Source: Asticcacaulis sp. AC402
Lineage (GTDB): Bacteria > Pseudomonadota > Alphaproteobacteria > Caulobacterales > Caulobacteraceae
Direction of reading: 5' to 3'
Assembly (NCBI RefSeq): GCF_000495835.1
Contig: NZ_AWGC01000019.1
Coordinates: forward strand, 1 to 64,000
Length of the DNA: 64,000 nt
Position numbers and translations under genes: made by a program. Numbering within the stretch: the stretch's first letter is position 1; every line of letters starts with the position of its first letter. Shown piece by piece: positions 8,977 through 18,891 of this stretch. The notes below the pieces were generated by a model. The model was not told the DNA's origin. It made no database searches and saw nothing but the letters and a program-made list of their open reading frames with translations.

Positions 8977-9858
8977 ATGGCGATGGGCGTGTTCGACTCG
9001 GGCGTTGGCGGCTTAAGCATTCACCACGCCCTGGTCAATCGGCTGCCCCAGGCGGACTTCGTCTACCTCGCCGACCAGAAGCATACCCCTTACGGCGACC
9101 GTTCCGGTGAAGAGATCGTCGAACTGACACGTCAGGGCTGCGAAACTCTGTTCGAAGCCGGCGCCTCTCTGGTCGTCCTGGCGTGCAATACCGCCTCCGC
9201 CGTCGCGTTGCGCCGTTTGCAGCAAACCTGGCTGTCAGGCTTTCGCAAGACCTGCAAGCGGCCGGTCAATGTCCTGGGCATCATCGTGCCAACCATAGAA
9301 GCCGCCACTGGTTTGCCATGGGAGCACGAGGCGGAACGTCGCGGACCCAAGATCGAGAAACTGGACGTCGTGGGCGTATTTGCCACGGTGGCGACGGCAC
9401 GCTCGCGGGTCTACGAAATCGAAATCGACAAACGCAGCCAGGACCTTGCCGTCTTCACCGAAGCCTGTTCCGGTCTGGCCGACATGATCGAACACGGCGC
9501 AGATCGTGACGCCTTGTCGGCCAAGATCAAGGGCCACGTCGAGTCCTTGCGTATCCGCATCGGGCGGTACCCCGACCGGGCTATCTTGGGCTGCACCCAC
9601 TATGAACTGGTCGCCGACCTGTTCCGTCAGCATCTTCCGGACGGTACGCCGATCATCCATCAGCCTCCCTCAGTCGCCAAGGCCCTGGGCGATTATGTCG
9701 AGCGCCATCCGCAATATGATCTCGGATCATCGGGGGCACGGAGCTTCCTGACGACGGGCGCGCCCAAATCTCAGTCGATGCTGATCGAGGCCTTTTGGGG
9801 CGGGCCGCTGACTTTTGAGTCCATCGACTCAGCCGTCGCTTCGGCGCGATCGGCCTGA
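8977..9858 (+). CDS. murI: Glutamate racemase
   Basis: The 293-residue cofactor-independent racemase makes D-glutamate for peptidoglycan. The substrate loop is GVFDSGVGGLS (residues 4-14). The two catalytic cysteines are Cys70 in LACNTASA and Cys206 in GCTHYELV. At 293 residues it is slightly longer than the usual 260-285. The start is supported by AGGGAAAG 8 bases upstream. It stands alone between the peptidase and a TraB/GumN-like gene. Confidence 0.96.
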   Translation: MAMGVFDSGVGGLSIHHALVNRLPQADFVYLADQKHTPYGDRSGEEIVELTRQGCETLFEAGASLVVLACNTASAVALRRLQQTWLSGFRKTCKRPVNVLGIIVPTIEAATGLPWEHEAERRGPKIEKLDVVGVFATVATARSRVYEIEIDKRSQDLAVFTEACSGLADMIEHGADRDALSAKIKGHVESLRIRIGRYPDRAILGCTHYELVADLFRQHLPDGTPIIHQPPSVAKALGDYVERHPQYDLGSSGARSFLTTGAPKSQSMLIEAFWGGPLTFESIDSAVASARSA

Positions 9859-9918
9859 TCTCACAAAAGCGTCACACTCCCTCTGTAGCGTAAGCCCTCC
9901 CATCTGCTCGAGTCCGCC

Positions 9919-10851
9919 ATGTTCCGCCGTCTGTTCCTGATACTATGCTTGGCAGGCCTGCCGCTGCACGCCGCCGCAGAAGTCGACGCTCAGGTCGAAG
10001 ACTGGCCGGAAGTCATTATCAAAGCCCGCCCCATGGTCGTGGCACCGGCCATGTGGCGGGTCAGTGACGACGACTCCCAGGTAATCATCGTGGGTATTCT
10101 GCCAGTCTTCCCGAAGAAACAGCGCTGGAACACCAAACGGATCGAAAACGCCCTGCGCGGCTCCAATGTCCTGATCACGCCGGCGACCAGCCATGCCGGC
10201 GCCGGCGACATGACCAGCCTGATGTTCCGCAAAGGTCTGCCGGACGGCAAGAAACTGGCGCAGGCGCTGTCGCCGGAGATCTACGGCCGTTACGAAGCCT
10301 CCGCCCGCCGTTCCGGCGTCTCGATCCGCGATTTCGCCAAGGATAAGCCGGTTTGGGCCGTGGTGCGGCTGCGCCGGGAAGTGATGCAGAAGCGTGGCCT
10401 CAGCGACGATGAGCCCGGCAGCACCGTCAAACGGCTGGCCCGGCAGGCCGGCGTTCCGGTCAGAGCAGCGGCCAGCTACGACATGGGTACCATCGTAAAG
10501 GACATCAACGCCATGACGCCGCAGGCGACCGAGGTCTGCGTCACGGCCACGCTCGACGATATCGACTTTATCATGGACCGTTCGGGAAAAGCGGCCGCGG
10601 CCTGGGCCGTCGGCGATCTGGCGACCGTCCGGGCCAACTATCCCGCCTCCGCCATGGCGCGCTGCCTGAGTGGATCGTCGAAGGGCTCAGCCCTGATGGA
10701 GCGCAGCGTCAATGATAGCGTTGCGGCCGTGGAAAAAGCGCTGAAGAAACCGGGCAAGTCGGTCGCCGTGTTTCCGTTGGCAGTTGTCTTACGCAAAGGT
10801 GCGGCGCTCGATCGGCTAAGGGCGAAAGGCTACGAGGTGACAAACCCGTAA
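9919..10851 (+). CDS. TraB/GumN-like secreted protein
   Basis: The 310-residue protein has a Sec signal peptide (MFRRLFLILCLAGLPLHAAA). Residues 40-120 resemble the TraB/GumN fold: a WRVSDDDSQVIIVGILPVFP strand region followed by a long helical segment and a late SVAVFPLAVVLRKGAALDRL, comparable to the family's C-terminal strand and helix. The usual GTxH motif is replaced by GILPVF, so catalytic competence is doubtful. The protein is probably periplasmic; its role is unknown. It ends just before a bidirectional terminator. Confidence 0.65.
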   Translation: MFRRLFLILCLAGLPLHAAAEVDAQVEDWPEVIIKARPMVVAPAMWRVSDDDSQVIIVGILPVFPKKQRWNTKRIENALRGSNVLITPATSHAGAGDMTSLMFRKGLPDGKKLAQALSPEIYGRYEASARRSGVSIRDFAKDKPVWAVVRLRREVMQKRGLSDDEPGSTVKRLARQAGVPVRAAASYDMGTIVKDINAMTPQATEVCVTATLDDIDFIMDRSGKAAAAWAVGDLATVRANYPASAMARCLSGSSKGSALMERSVNDSVAAVEKALKKPGKSVAVFPLAVVLRKGAALDRLRAKGYEVTNP

Positions 10852-10855
10852 GAAG

Positions 10856-10888
10856 GAAATACCAGGAGGCTGCGCTTCCTGGTATTTC
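10856..10888. terminator. Bidirectional terminator between convergent genes
   Basis: GAAATACCAGGA (10856-10867) pairs perfectly with TCCTGGTATTTC (10877-10888) around a 9-base loop. It lies in the 40-base gap between the convergent TraB/GumN-like gene and ahpF, with T-rich sequence following on the plus strand. Confidence 0.8.
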
Positions 10889-10891
10889 TTT

Positions 10892-12481
10892 CTACGCGGC
10901 AATGCCGGTCACGGCGGGAATCCGGATCAAGTGATCAAACGCCGACAGAGCGGCTTTTGACCCTTCACCCATGGCAATGACAATCTGTTTGTACGGTACG
11001 GTCGTGACGTCACCGGCCGCGAACACGCCCGGAATAGAGGTTTCACCGCGGGCATTGATTTCGATCTCGCCATGCTTGGACAACTCGACTGTTCCTTTCA
11101 GCCATTCCGTATTCGGAACAAGCCCGATCTGGACGAAGATGCCTTCCAGCTCGATATCATGTACCACGTCCTGGATGCGGTCTTTGTAGCTCAAACCGAC
11201 CACCTTCGAACCGTCACCCTTGACTTGCGTCGTCTGGGCATTGGTCAAAACCGTCACGTTCGGCAGGCTGTACAGCTTGCGTTGCAGCACTGCATCCGCT
11301 CGCAATTCCGCCGCGAACTCCAGTAAGGTCACATGCGAGGCCAGACCAGCCAGGTCGATCGCAGCCTCGACGCCGGAGTTGCCGCCGCCGATCACCGAGA
11401 CGCGCTTGCCCTTGAACAACGGACCGTCGCAGTGCGGGCAATAGGCCACACCCTTGTTGCGATACTCCGTCTCACCCGGCACACCCATATTCCGCCAGCG
11501 TGCGCCTGTTGAAAGAACCAGAGTCCGCGCCCGAACCGTTGCGCCATTCTCCAGTCTGATCTCGTGGAGACCGTCGGGCGTTGCCGCCGGCACAAGGGCC
11601 ACCGCTTTCTGCAGGTTCATTACGTCGACGTCGTAATCCTTGACGTGCTGTTCCAGCGCCGTCACCAGCTTTGGACCTTCGGTATGCGGCACGGAGATGA
11701 AGTTCTCGATCCCCATCGTGTCGAGCACCTGACCGCCGAAGCGCTCGGCCAGCACGCCGGTGCGAATGCCCTTGCGTGCGGCATAGACGGCAGCCGAAGC
11801 ACCGGCCGGACCACCGCCAACCACCAGTACATCATACGCCGGTTTGGCGTTGATCTTGGCGGCTTCGCGCGACTGCGCGCCAGTGTCGATTTTGGCCAGA
11901 ATTTCTTCTACCCCCATGCGGCCCTGGGCGAAGACCTCGCCGTTGAGGATGACACTCGGCACCGCCATGACCTGGCGTTGTTCGACCTCGTCCTTGAACA
12001 GGGCACCGTCGATGGCAGTGTGCTTAATCTTCGGATTCAACACGCTCATCAGGTTCAGCGCCTGGACGACGTCCGGGCAGTTCTGGCACGACAGCGAGAA
12101 ATAGGTCTCAAAGTGCAGTTCGCCTTCAATCTCCAGGGCCTTGATCTGCTCGATGACATCGGCCTCGACCCGCGGCGGGTGACCGCCCACCTGCAACAGC
12201 GCCAAAACCAGCGATGTGAACTCATGGCCCATCGGCAGACCGGCAAAGGTCACGCCTACATCCGAACCCGGACGAACGATATCGAACGACGGCACGCGCA
12301 CGCCTTCGCCGCCCTGATGGACGCTCAGCGAGACCTTGTCGGAGGCCGCGATGATGTCCTCGAGCAATTCAACCAGTTCGCGCGACTTCGCGCCGCCATC
12401 GGTATGGGCAATCAGTTCGATCGGGGTGCGAAGGTTTTCCAGATAGCCCTTCAACTGCGCCTTAAGACCAGCGTCCAGCAT
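10892..12481 (-). CDS. ahpF: Alkyl hydroperoxide reductase subunit F
   Basis: The 529-residue flavoprotein disulfide reductase passes NADH electrons to AhpC. The N-terminal tandem thioredoxin-like region carries CQNC near residue 132. The FAD site is [17 protein letters not shown] (about 223-239), the redox centre is CPHC, the NAD site includes [10 protein letters not shown], and FAAGDV closes the fold. It lies downstream of ahpC in the same orientation, separated by a repeat-filled gap of 254 bases. Cytosolic peroxide defence; control by the neighbouring OxyR is expected. Confidence 0.97.
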   Translation of the reverse strand: MLDAGLKAQLKGYLENLRTPIELIAHTDGGAKSRELVELLEDIIAASDKVSLSVHQGGEGVRVPSFDIVRPGSDVGVTFAGLPMGHEFTSLVLALLQVGGHPPRVEADVIEQIKALEIEGELHFETYFSLSCQNCPDVVQALNLMSVLNPKIKHTAIDGALFKDEVEQRQVMAVPSVILNGEVFAQGRMGVEEILAKIDTGAQSREAAKINAKPAYDVLVVGGGPAGASAAVYAARKGIRTGVLAERFGGQVLDTMGIENFISVPHTEGPKLVTALEQHVKDYDVDVMNLQKAVALVPAATPDGLHEIRLENGATVRARTLVLSTGARWRNMGVPGETEYRNKGVAYCPHCDGPLFKGKRVSVIGGGNSGVEAAIDLAGLASHVTLLEFAAELRADAVLQRKLYSLPNVTVLTNAQTTQVKGDGSKVVGLSYKDRIQDVVHDIELEGIFVQIGLVPNTEWLKGTVELSKHGEIEINARGETSIPGVFAAGDVTTVPYKQIVIAMGEGSKAALSAFDHLIRIPAVTGIAA

Positions 12482-12570
12482 GGTAGTTCTCCAATGTCAG
12501 GGGAAAATTCATTGTCCAGATTTCCAGTTCGCAAACTGGAGATCAGGAGAATGAGATCGGGTAGAAAGAG

Positions 12571-12722
12571 GACCCCTCCACCGCTTCGCGGTCCCCCTCC
12601 CCACCTTCGGTAGGGAGGAGAAAGAAGGAGAAACTAACTTTCCTTCTCCTCCCCATCTTGATGGGGAGGTGGCGCGGCGCTCGCCGAAGGCCAAAGGCGA
12701 AGTCCGCGACGGAGGGGTCCAC
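12571..12722. repeat. Two element G palindromes (CCTCCCC family)
   Basis: The ahpC-ahpF gap holds ACCCCTCCACCGCTTCGCGG, CCCTCCCCACC-ttcgg-TAGGGAGG and CTCCCCATC-ttg-ATGGGGAG, ending with GACGGAGGGGTCC. Such G/C-rich palindromes recur in other gaps (15330, 22118, 23725, 30749, 61894). They could fold in the ahpCF message and alter the ratio of AhpC to AhpF (inference). Confidence 0.75.
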
Positions 12723-12735
12723 TTTCCAGCTACTC

Positions 12736-13299
12736 TTAAATTTTTCCAACCAGGTCGAGCGACGGAGCCAGTGTCTTTTCACCCTCTTCCCACTTGGCCG
12801 GGCAGACTTCGCCGGGGTGCGAAGCGACATACTGGGCCGCCTTGACCTTGCGCAGCAGTTCCGACGCGTTACGGCCGATACCTTCGGCAGTGACTTCGCA
12901 GAACTGGATGACGCCGTCCGGATCGACCAGGAAAGTGCCGCGGTCGGCCAGACCGATACCTTCGCGCATGACGTCGAAGTTGTTGGTGATCTGACCCGAC
13001 GGATCGCCCAGCATGGTGTACTTGATCTTGCCGATGGCCGGCGAAGTATCGTGCCACGCCTTGTGCGAGAAGTGGGTGTCGGTCGAAACGCTGTAGACTT
13101 CGACGTTCATGCCTTGCAGGGCTTCGTAGTTGTCGGCCAGGTCTTCCAGCTCGGTCGGGCACACGAAGGTGAAGTCGGCTGGGTAGAAGAAAAAGATCGA
13201 CCACTTACCCTTTACGTCGGCGTCGGTGACGTCGATGAACTTGCCTTGCTTGAAGCCGGTTGCCTTGAACGGCTTGATGGTGGTGTTGATGAGGCCCAT
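12736..13299 (-). CDS. ahpC: Alkyl hydroperoxide reductase subunit C (typical 2-Cys peroxiredoxin)
   Basis: The 187-residue peroxiredoxin has the peroxidatic Cys47 in [11 protein letters not shown] and the resolving Cys166 in [10 protein letters not shown], the positions typical of enterobacterial AhpC. It reduces H2O2 and organic peroxides and is recycled by AhpF, encoded downstream. The start is preceded by TAGGAGAAAG. The sequence before it is AT-rich with a TTTTA microsatellite. Confidence 0.97.
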   Translation of the reverse strand: MGLINTTIKPFKATGFKQGKFIDVTDADVKGKWSIFFFYPADFTFVCPTELEDLADNYEALQGMNVEVYSVSTDTHFSHKAWHDTSPAIGKIKYTMLGDPSGQITNNFDVMREGIGLADRGTFLVDPDGVIQFCEVTAEGIGRNASELLRKVKAAQYVASHPGEVCPAKWEEGEKTLAPSLDLVGKI

Positions 13300-13364
13300 G
13301 GGCTTTCTCCTATTGAGTGAAGTGTGGTGGGGGGAAAATCGCCCAGGAGAAGCAATAAGGCAAG

Positions 13365-13388
13365 TTTATTTTATTTTATTTTATTATA
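13365..13388. repeat. TTTTA pentanucleotide microsatellite upstream of ahpC
   Basis: Three exact TTTTA units (13369-13383) with partial flanking units form a pure A/T tract in an otherwise G/C-rich region, about 70 bases upstream of the ahpC start and touching the 3' end of ahpD. It could act as an UP-like element or vary in length. Confidence 0.7.
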
Positions 13389-13392
13389 GATT

Positions 13393-13917
13393 TTACTTAT
13401 AGTTACTTTCCGCCCGCACCACTGCACTAACGGCATTCACCGTTGCCGCAATCCGCAGCGCTGCCTGAACCTGCTCGGCCGTCACTCCGTGACTGCGCAA
13501 CACTTTTTCGTGGCTGTCCAGGCACAGACCACAGCCATTGATCGCCGAAACCCCCAGACACCACAGCTCGAAATCGACCTTGTCGACGCCTGGATTCGTT
13601 AGGATATTCATACGCAGGCCCGACCGCAGATCGGCATATTCCCGGTTATGCATCAGGTGCAACGCGCGATAATAGACGTTGTTCATGCCCATGATGGCTG
13701 ACGCCGCCTTGGCCGCCGTAATCGCCTCAGCCGACAACGGCGCAGCAGCTTCAATCTGGCGGATGACCTCACCGACGCCAATGGCATGGGCGCCCGACAG
13801 AAACATCCCCCATCGCTGCTGCTCGGTCAGGATCGTTTCCTCCAGCAGCACGGTCATGTTGCGGATCAGGTCCTGGCCATAGGCGGGGATAAGGTTGTAG
13901 AGGGTTTCACTCACCAT
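13393..13917 (-). CDS. ahpD: AhpD-type alkyl hydroperoxidase (carboxymuconolactone decarboxylase fold)
   Basis: The 174-residue protein carries the CxxC centre Cys129-Gly-Leu-Cys132 followed by LDSHEK, the AhpD signature. AhpD has weak peroxidase activity and can reduce AhpC in actinobacteria; here ahpF is also present, so there may be two reduction routes. The ATG at 13917 is chosen because AhpD proteins begin near MVSETLYNLIPAYGQDL; the longer frame to 13992 would run into the oxyR promoter region. It precedes ahpC and is divergent from oxyR. Confidence 0.9.
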   Translation of the reverse strand: MVSETLYNLIPAYGQDLIRNMTVLLEETILTEQQRWGMFLSGAHAIGVGEVIRQIEAAAPLSAEAITAAKAASAIMGMNNVYYRALHLMHNREYADLRSGLRMNILTNPGVDKVDFELWCLGVSAINGCGLCLDSHEKVLRSHGVTAEQVQAALRIAATVNAVSAVVRAESNYK

Positions 13918-13950
13918 CGATAAATTCCACTTGATGTTTGCCGCCAACGA

Positions 13951-13965
13951 ATAAGTTGAATTTAT
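13951..13965. promoter_or_regulatory. OxyR-like half dyad between ahpD and oxyR
   Basis: ATAA-N7-TTAT lies in the 89-base divergent promoter region. OxyR sites are built from ATAG-N7-CTAT dyads, so each half has one mismatch. A longer inverted pair ATAAATTC (13920-13927) and GAATTTAT (13958-13965) overlaps it. The position suits auto-control and ahpD control, but the match is weak. Confidence 0.3.
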
Positions 13966-14006
13966 AGACCAGTAGGCCATATTCAAGGGCAACGGAGAAT
14001 AGTCCC

Positions 14007-14924
14007 TTGCATATCCTGCCTACCCTGCGCCAGTTGCAATATCTGAAACTGCTGGCCGAACACAAAAGCTTCATGGCGGCGGCTGAAAAGGCCTATGTCT
14101 CGCAACCGGCCCTGTCCTCGGGCATTGCCGAACTGGAAAAGATCCTCGGCGCCCGCCTGGTCGACCGCGCCCGCGGCCAGGTCATCCTGACCGCCATCGG
14201 CGAGGAGACCCTGAAACGCGCCGAAGATATCCTGGCACGCGCGGAAGACCTGGTCGAAGCCACCCATGGCGCCGATAAACCCCTGACCGGGCGGTTCCGG
14301 CTGGGGGTTATCCCGACCATCGCGCCCTTTTTGTTGCCCAAAGCTCTGGTGCGGCTGCGCACCGAGTTTCCCGATCTTCGCCTGTTCTTACGCGAAGACC
14401 AGACCGCCCGTCTGATCGCGGCGCTGAAGACCGGCGCCCTCGATGCCGCGGTGATTGCCCTACCCTACGACCTGACCGGCTTGGACCACGTTTTTGTCGC
14501 CCGCGACGAGATTGTCGCTGCCATGCCGCACGACCACCGCCTGTCCCGCGAGACCAGCATCACCCCGGAGGCCCTGAAGAACGAAGAACTGATCCTGCTG
14601 GAAGACGGCCACTGCCTGCGCGACCACGCCATGGCCGCCTGTTCCTGGACCGGCGCGTCCGGCGCCAACGAATCGCTGTCGGCTTATGCCGGCGGCGGCT
14701 TTGCCGCAACCTCGCTGAACACGCTGGTCCAGATGGTGGGGTCAGGTCTGGGCCTCTCGCTGCTGCCGGCCATGGCGGTCGACTCCGGCATGGTACCGGC
14801 GGAAAACGTCACGATCAGGCCCTTGAAATCGGACCATGCTTTCCGCGATATTGTTGTCATCTGGCGGACGGGCTCGAGTCGTGCTGCCGAAGCCAAACTG
14901 CTGGCGGAGAAGCTGAAAACATGA
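14007..14924 (+). CDS. oxyR: Hydrogen-peroxide-sensing LysR regulator OxyR
   Basis: The 305-residue LysR-type regulator has its winged helix at about residues 5-62 (AAEKAYVSQPALSSGIAELE). The redox pair is Cys203 and Cys212 in GHCLRDHAMAAC, nine residues apart as in Escherichia coli OxyR (199/208). It is oxidised by H2O2 and activates peroxide genes, consistent with the divergent ahpD-ahpC-ahpF. The start is TTG at 14007 with GGAG 9 bases upstream; no ATG fits. The stop overlaps the next gene as ATGA. Confidence 0.95.
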   Translation: MHILPTLRQLQYLKLLAEHKSFMAAAEKAYVSQPALSSGIAELEKILGARLVDRARGQVILTAIGEETLKRAEDILARAEDLVEATHGADKPLTGRFRLGVIPTIAPFLLPKALVRLRTEFPDLRLFLREDQTARLIAALKTGALDAAVIALPYDLTGLDHVFVARDEIVAAMPHDHRLSRETSITPEALKNEELILLEDGHCLRDHAMAACSWTGASGANESLSAYAGGGFAATSLNTLVQMVGSGLGLSLLPAMAVDSGMVPAENVTIRPLKSDHAFRDIVVIWRTGSSRAAEAKLLAEKLKT

Positions 14925-15325
14925 AACGCGCCCTGATCCTGGTGCTGGCCCTGGCCGCCTGTTCACCCAAACTCGAGGCGCCGGAAGATCCGGCGGCCTC
15001 GGCCCCGCCGCCGGTGACCGACACCTGGCTTGGCAGGTACGCTGGTGACCTGATGGTGCGTATCGACGCGACGCACCGGGTGGTGCTGATCGAGGGTGAG
15101 GCAGACGGCTGCACCGGCGATATCGGCCTGGCTGACGGTGGTCTGCCCAGCAAGGCGATTTCGGCGAGTGAGTTGGAGGTTGCTTTACCGCCAGACGACG
15201 GCGCCGCCTGTACCTTCCGTATTCGGAAGAACGGCGATGTTCTGACTGTGACGCAGAGTGAAGCCTGCTCCGTCTATCACGGCGCAACGTGCAGCTTTAA
15301 CGGCACCGCAAAAAGAGTGAAGTGA
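14921..15325 (+). CDS. Hypothetical lipoprotein
   Basis: The 134-residue protein has a lipoprotein signal MKRALILVLALAAC with lipobox LAAC, so Cys14 is the likely lipidated residue. A Pro/Ala linker (about 20-35) precedes a small beta-rich domain with four further cysteines (DGCTGD, AACTF, EACS, ATCSF) that could form two disulfides. It is coupled to oxyR by ATGA, which suggests an envelope role linked to oxidative stress. No family is recognised. Confidence 0.8.
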   Translation: MKRALILVLALAACSPKLEAPEDPAASAPPPVTDTWLGRYAGDLMVRIDATHRVVLIEGEADGCTGDIGLADGGLPSKAISASELEVALPPDDGAACTFRIRKNGDVLTVTQSEACSVYHGATCSFNGTAKRVK

Positions 15326-15329
15326 AACA

Positions 15330-15487
15330 ATTACTTACCTCTCCCCGCCTGCGGGGAGAGGACGAGAGCGGAACGAAGTGAACGCGATCGGGTGAGGGGC
15401 TTTTTTCTGAAAGTTCTGCCGCAGCGGAACCTTCAGAAAGGGCCCCTCACCCTAACCTCTCCCCGTGAAGAACGGGGAGAGGGGTTT
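15330..15487. repeat. Nested element G palindrome block and terminator
   Basis: CCTCTCCCCGC-ct-GCGGGGAGAGG is followed by GGGTGAGGGGC-tttt-TTCTGAA, and then by TTCAGAA-agg-GCCCCTCACCC with a final CCTCTCCCCGT/ACGGGGAGAGG. The nested stems fill the gap between the convergent lipoprotein and nadE genes. The run GGGGCTTTTTT suggests it also terminates plus-strand transcription. Confidence 0.75.
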
Positions 15488-15494
15488 ACAGCGC

Positions 15495-17477
15495 TTACTC
15501 CGGCACATTCTCCTCCAGCTCTTCCAGCCAAATTTTCGCGTTGCCATCCGAAGGCGCTCGCCAATCCCCACGCGGCGACAAGGCCCCACCCGAGATCAGC
15601 TTGGGACCATTGGGAACCGCCGACCGCTTGAACTGCGAGATCGTGAAGAAGCGATACAGAAATACCTCCAGCCAATGCTTGATTGTCGTTAGTTCGTACT
15701 TGTCCTTCCACGCCTGATAACTCAGGAAGGCGACCTTCGACGGCTTCAAGCCAAACCGCGTGATGTAATAGAGATTAAAATCCTGAAGCTCATACGGCCC
15801 GACCTTGTCCTCGGTCTTCTGAGTCTGGCCCTCCTCGACCGGGATCAGTTCCGGCGAAATCTCGCGCGTCAGCACCGACATCAAAATTCGCGCCGTCTTC
15901 GCATCGAATTCGCGACTGGCCGCCCAGCGGATCAAGTGCTGGATCAGGGTCTTGGGCGCGCCGCAGTTGACATTGTAATGGCTCATGTGGTCGCCGACGC
16001 CATAGGTGCACCAACCCAGAGCCAGTTCAGACAGGTCACCCGTCCCAATGACAAAGCCCTTCTTGATGCCGGCCAACCGGAACAGGAAATCCGTCCGTAA
16101 GCCCGCCTGGACGTTTTCGAAGACGATATCATAGACCTTCTCGCCCTGGGCATAGGGGTGGTCGATATCCATCAGCATTCGCTTGGCCGCCGGGCGGATG
16201 TCCAGTTCCTCGGCGGAAATCCCCAGCGCCTTCATCAGTTTCAACGCATCGTTCTTTGAGCCCGTCGTCGTACCGAACCCCGGCATGGTGTAGCCGTGGA
16301 TATTCGCTCGCGGTATTCCCAGCCGGTCGAAAGCCTTGCATGCCACGATCAGGGCATGGGTCGAATCCAGCCCGCCCGAAACGCCGATGACGACATTCTG
16401 AACACCTGTCGAGGTCAGGCGCTGCATCAGGCCATGGACCTGGATATTGAAGGCCTCGTAGCAGTCTTCGTCCAGCCGCGACGCATCGTCAGGCACGTAG
16501 GGGAACCGCGCCACGGTCCGGTAAAAATCCGTCCGGACGTGGGGTACATAGTCAAACGAGGTCCCACGATACAGCAGTTCCTCCTTTAGTTTGGCGGCGT
16601 CGCGGAACGTGCCGTTTCGCAACCGGTCGAGCGCGATACGTTCAACATCGACATCAGCATAGGTCAGGGTATCGGAACGGAAACGTTCGCCCTCGGCGAC
16701 CAATACGCCCAACTCGTAGACGAGGGACTGCCCATCCCAGGCCAGATCGGTGGTCGACTCACCAGGTCCTGCCGCCGAATAGGCATAGGCGCACATCAAC
16801 CGCTCCGACGCCGCCTGGCACAACTGCTTGCGCGCCCGCGACTTGCCGATAACCACCGGCGACGCCGATAGATTGACGATAACGGTCGCACCCTGCATCG
16901 CCATCCTTGTGGATGGCGTATCCGGCGCCCAAAGGTCTTCGCAAATCTCGACCCCGAAGACAAAATCTTCGAAACCGTTAGCGTAGAAACGCATATACGG
17001 ACCAATAGACGCATAATGTCCGTTAACGCGAACGCCCTGATCGCCCAGGTCCGCGCCCGAAGCGAACCACCGCTTCTCGTAATATTCCCGATAGTTGGGC
17101 AGGAAAACCTTGGGGACGATACCCAGACATCGCCCGCGATGGATAACAGCGGCGCAGTTGTACACCGCGCCGTCGATCCGCAGCGGAACTCCGGCGACAA
17201 TCGTCGAGCGATAGGCACCCGACAGGTTGCTCAATTCATCCAGGGCCTGTTTGGCCGCGTCCAGCAACACATCCTGCAGGAACAGATCGTCCAGCGCGTA
17301 TGCCGTCAGGCTCAGTTCAGGAAACACAATCAGATCGGCGCCATCGCGCTCCGCCCGCTTGATCAGGTCGATATGCTCGGCCAGATTGGCCTGCGGATCA
17401 CCGATATGCACCTTCGGCGTGGCGCAGGCGATCCTCACGAACCCATGAGAAGCGGGGGAGAAGAAGTTTTTCGTCAT
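15495..17477 (-). CDS. nadE: Glutamine-dependent NAD+ synthetase
   Basis: The 660-residue two-domain enzyme makes NAD+ from deamido-NAD+, ATP and glutamine. The N-terminal nitrilase-fold glutaminase has the triad Glu54 ([10 protein letters not shown]), Lys123 ([12 protein letters not shown]) and Cys179 ([10 protein letters not shown]). The C-terminal NAD synthetase domain has the ATP P-loop [12 protein letters not shown] near residue 366. Domain order and length match the long actinobacterial/alphaproteobacterial form. The start is supported by GAGAGGAC upstream. Confidence 0.96.
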   Translation of the reverse strand: MTKNFFSPASHGFVRIACATPKVHIGDPQANLAEHIDLIKRAERDGADLIVFPELSLTAYALDDLFLQDVLLDAAKQALDELSNLSGAYRSTIVAGVPLRIDGAVYNCAAVIHRGRCLGIVPKVFLPNYREYYEKRWFASGADLGDQGVRVNGHYASIGPYMRFYANGFEDFVFGVEICEDLWAPDTPSTRMAMQGATVIVNLSASPVVIGKSRARKQLCQAASERLMCAYAYSAAGPGESTTDLAWDGQSLVYELGVLVAEGERFRSDTLTYADVDVERIALDRLRNGTFRDAAKLKEELLYRGTSFDYVPHVRTDFYRTVARFPYVPDDASRLDEDCYEAFNIQVHGLMQRLTSTGVQNVVIGVSGGLDSTHALIVACKAFDRLGIPRANIHGYTMPGFGTTTGSKNDALKLMKALGISAEELDIRPAAKRMLMDIDHPYAQGEKVYDIVFENVQAGLRTDFLFRLAGIKKGFVIGTGDLSELALGWCTYGVGDHMSHYNVNCGAPKTLIQHLIRWAASREFDAKTARILMSVLTREISPELIPVEEGQTQKTEDKVGPYELQDFNLYYITRFGLKPSKVAFLSYQAWKDKYELTTIKHWLEVFLYRFFTISQFKRSAVPNGPKLISGGALSPRGDWRAPSDGNAKIWLEELEENVPE

Positions 17478-17688
17478 TTTTGTCCTCTCAACAGGTGCTT
17501 GCTTAGGATGAATAGGCGCTTTCTACACAAAAATTCAACCTTCCACGTTCAAGATGTGTAAAAAGTTCCAAATTTCCGCCAAATTATGCTTAAGATGCCC
17601 ATAAGTATAAATTATCGTTTCAAATGAAATAACATATTGCCGCGCCCCAATTGGACTTTCCCCATTCAACACGGTAAGGCCCAGCCCC

Positions 17689-18891
17689 ATGAGCGTGACC
17701 TTTCAGGACATCGAAGCAGCGGCGAAACGGCTGGAAGGCCATATCGTCCGGACTCCCTGCACCTTCTCGCAGCGGCTGTCGGCCGCAACCCATCGCAAGA
17801 TCTGGGTCAAGGCCGAGAACCAGCAATTCACCTCGGCGTTCAAAGAACGCGGCGCGCTCAACAAGATCCTCAGCCTCACTGACTCCGAACGCGCCCGCGG
17901 CGTCTTCGCGGCGTCGGCCGGCAACCACGGCCAGGGCCTGGCCTATCACGCCCAGCGCCTGGGGATTCCTGCCACTATTGTCATGCCCGTCGGCACGCCC
18001 TTCGTGAAGGTCCAGAAGACCCAGAGCTTCGGCGCCAATATCGTCATCGAAGGCGCCAATTACGACGAAGCATCGGCCGCCGCCCAGACCCTGTGCGAAG
18101 AACGCCAGGGCATCTATGTCCACCCGTTCAACGACCGCGACGTTATCATAGGCCAGGGCACGATCGCCATCGAGATGCTGCAACAGGCGCCCGAACTCGA
18201 TACATTGCTGGTGCCGATCGGTGGCGGCGGGCTGATCGCCGGCGTGGCCATCGCCGCCAAAGCGATCAAGCCGTGGATCAAGGTCATCGGCGTCGAAGCC
18301 GCCATGTTCCCGTCCTTTACTGCCCGCCGGCGTGATATGCCGGTGCCCATGGGCGGATCTACCATCGCCGAGGGGATAGCCGTGAAGGACGTCGGCGACC
18401 TGAGCTTCGAGCTGGCCAATCCCCATGTCGACGATGTCATGGTGATCGACGAGGCCGACTTCGAACGCGGCATCGCTGCCTATGCCAACGTCGAAAAAAC
18501 TGTTGCCGAAGGCGCCGGTGCCGCCGGTCTGGGCGCGATCATGCGTTTTCCGGAGCGGTTCAAGGATCAGAACATCGGCACCATCCTGTGCGGTGGCAAT
18601 ATAGACCTGCGCCTGCTGGCCAGCGTATTGCAAAGAGAGTTGGTCCGCGAAAAACGACTTGTCACTTACCGCATACTGGGCGACGATCGCCCCGGCATGC
18701 TGTCGTTGATGGCGGACACCATCGCCGCCAAAGGGGGCAATATCGTCGATGTGGCGCACAATCGCCTGGTGCTGGACGTTCCGGCCAAGGGGGCTGAGTT
18801 CGACATCATGGTCGAAACCCAGGACGCGCGCCACGCCTTTGAAATTTCTGAAGCCTTGAGGAGCACAGGCTATGCACTACGCATGGATTAG
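17689..18891 (+). CDS. ilvA: Threonine ammonia-lyase with C-terminal ACT domain
   Basis: The 400-residue PLP enzyme deaminates threonine to 2-oxobutanoate. The PLP lysine is Lys52 in TSAFKERGALNKI; the phosphate loop is GGGGLIAGVA (about 180). The last 75 residues form a single ACT-like domain (LVTYRILGDDRPGMLSLMAD), as in the roughly 400-residue form. The 3' end overlaps the next gene by 20 bases. Amino-acid feedback control through the ACT domain is inferred. Confidence 0.93.
   Translation: MSVTFQDIEAAAKRLEGHIVRTPCTFSQRLSAATHRKIWVKAENQQFTSAFKERGALNKILSLTDSERARGVFAASAGNHGQGLAYHAQRLGIPATIVMPVGTPFVKVQKTQSFGANIVIEGANYDEASAAAQTLCEERQGIYVHPFNDRDVIIGQGTIAIEMLQQAPELDTLLVPIGGGGLIAGVAIAAKAIKPWIKVIGVEAAMFPSFTARRRDMPVPMGGSTIAEGIAVKDVGDLSFELANPHVDDVMVIDEADFERGIAAYANVEKTVAEGAGAAGLGAIMRFPERFKDQNIGTILCGGNIDLRLLASVLQRELVREKRLVTYRILGDDRPGMLSLMADTIAAKGGNIVDVAHNRLVLDVPAKGAEFDIMVETQDARHAFEISEALRSTGYALRMD

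Noticed and set aside
17620-18834. 404-residue minus-strand frame
   Set aside because: It lies over ilvA, which has clear PLP and ACT motifs; the antisense protein shows no domain and typical GC-rich antisense composition.
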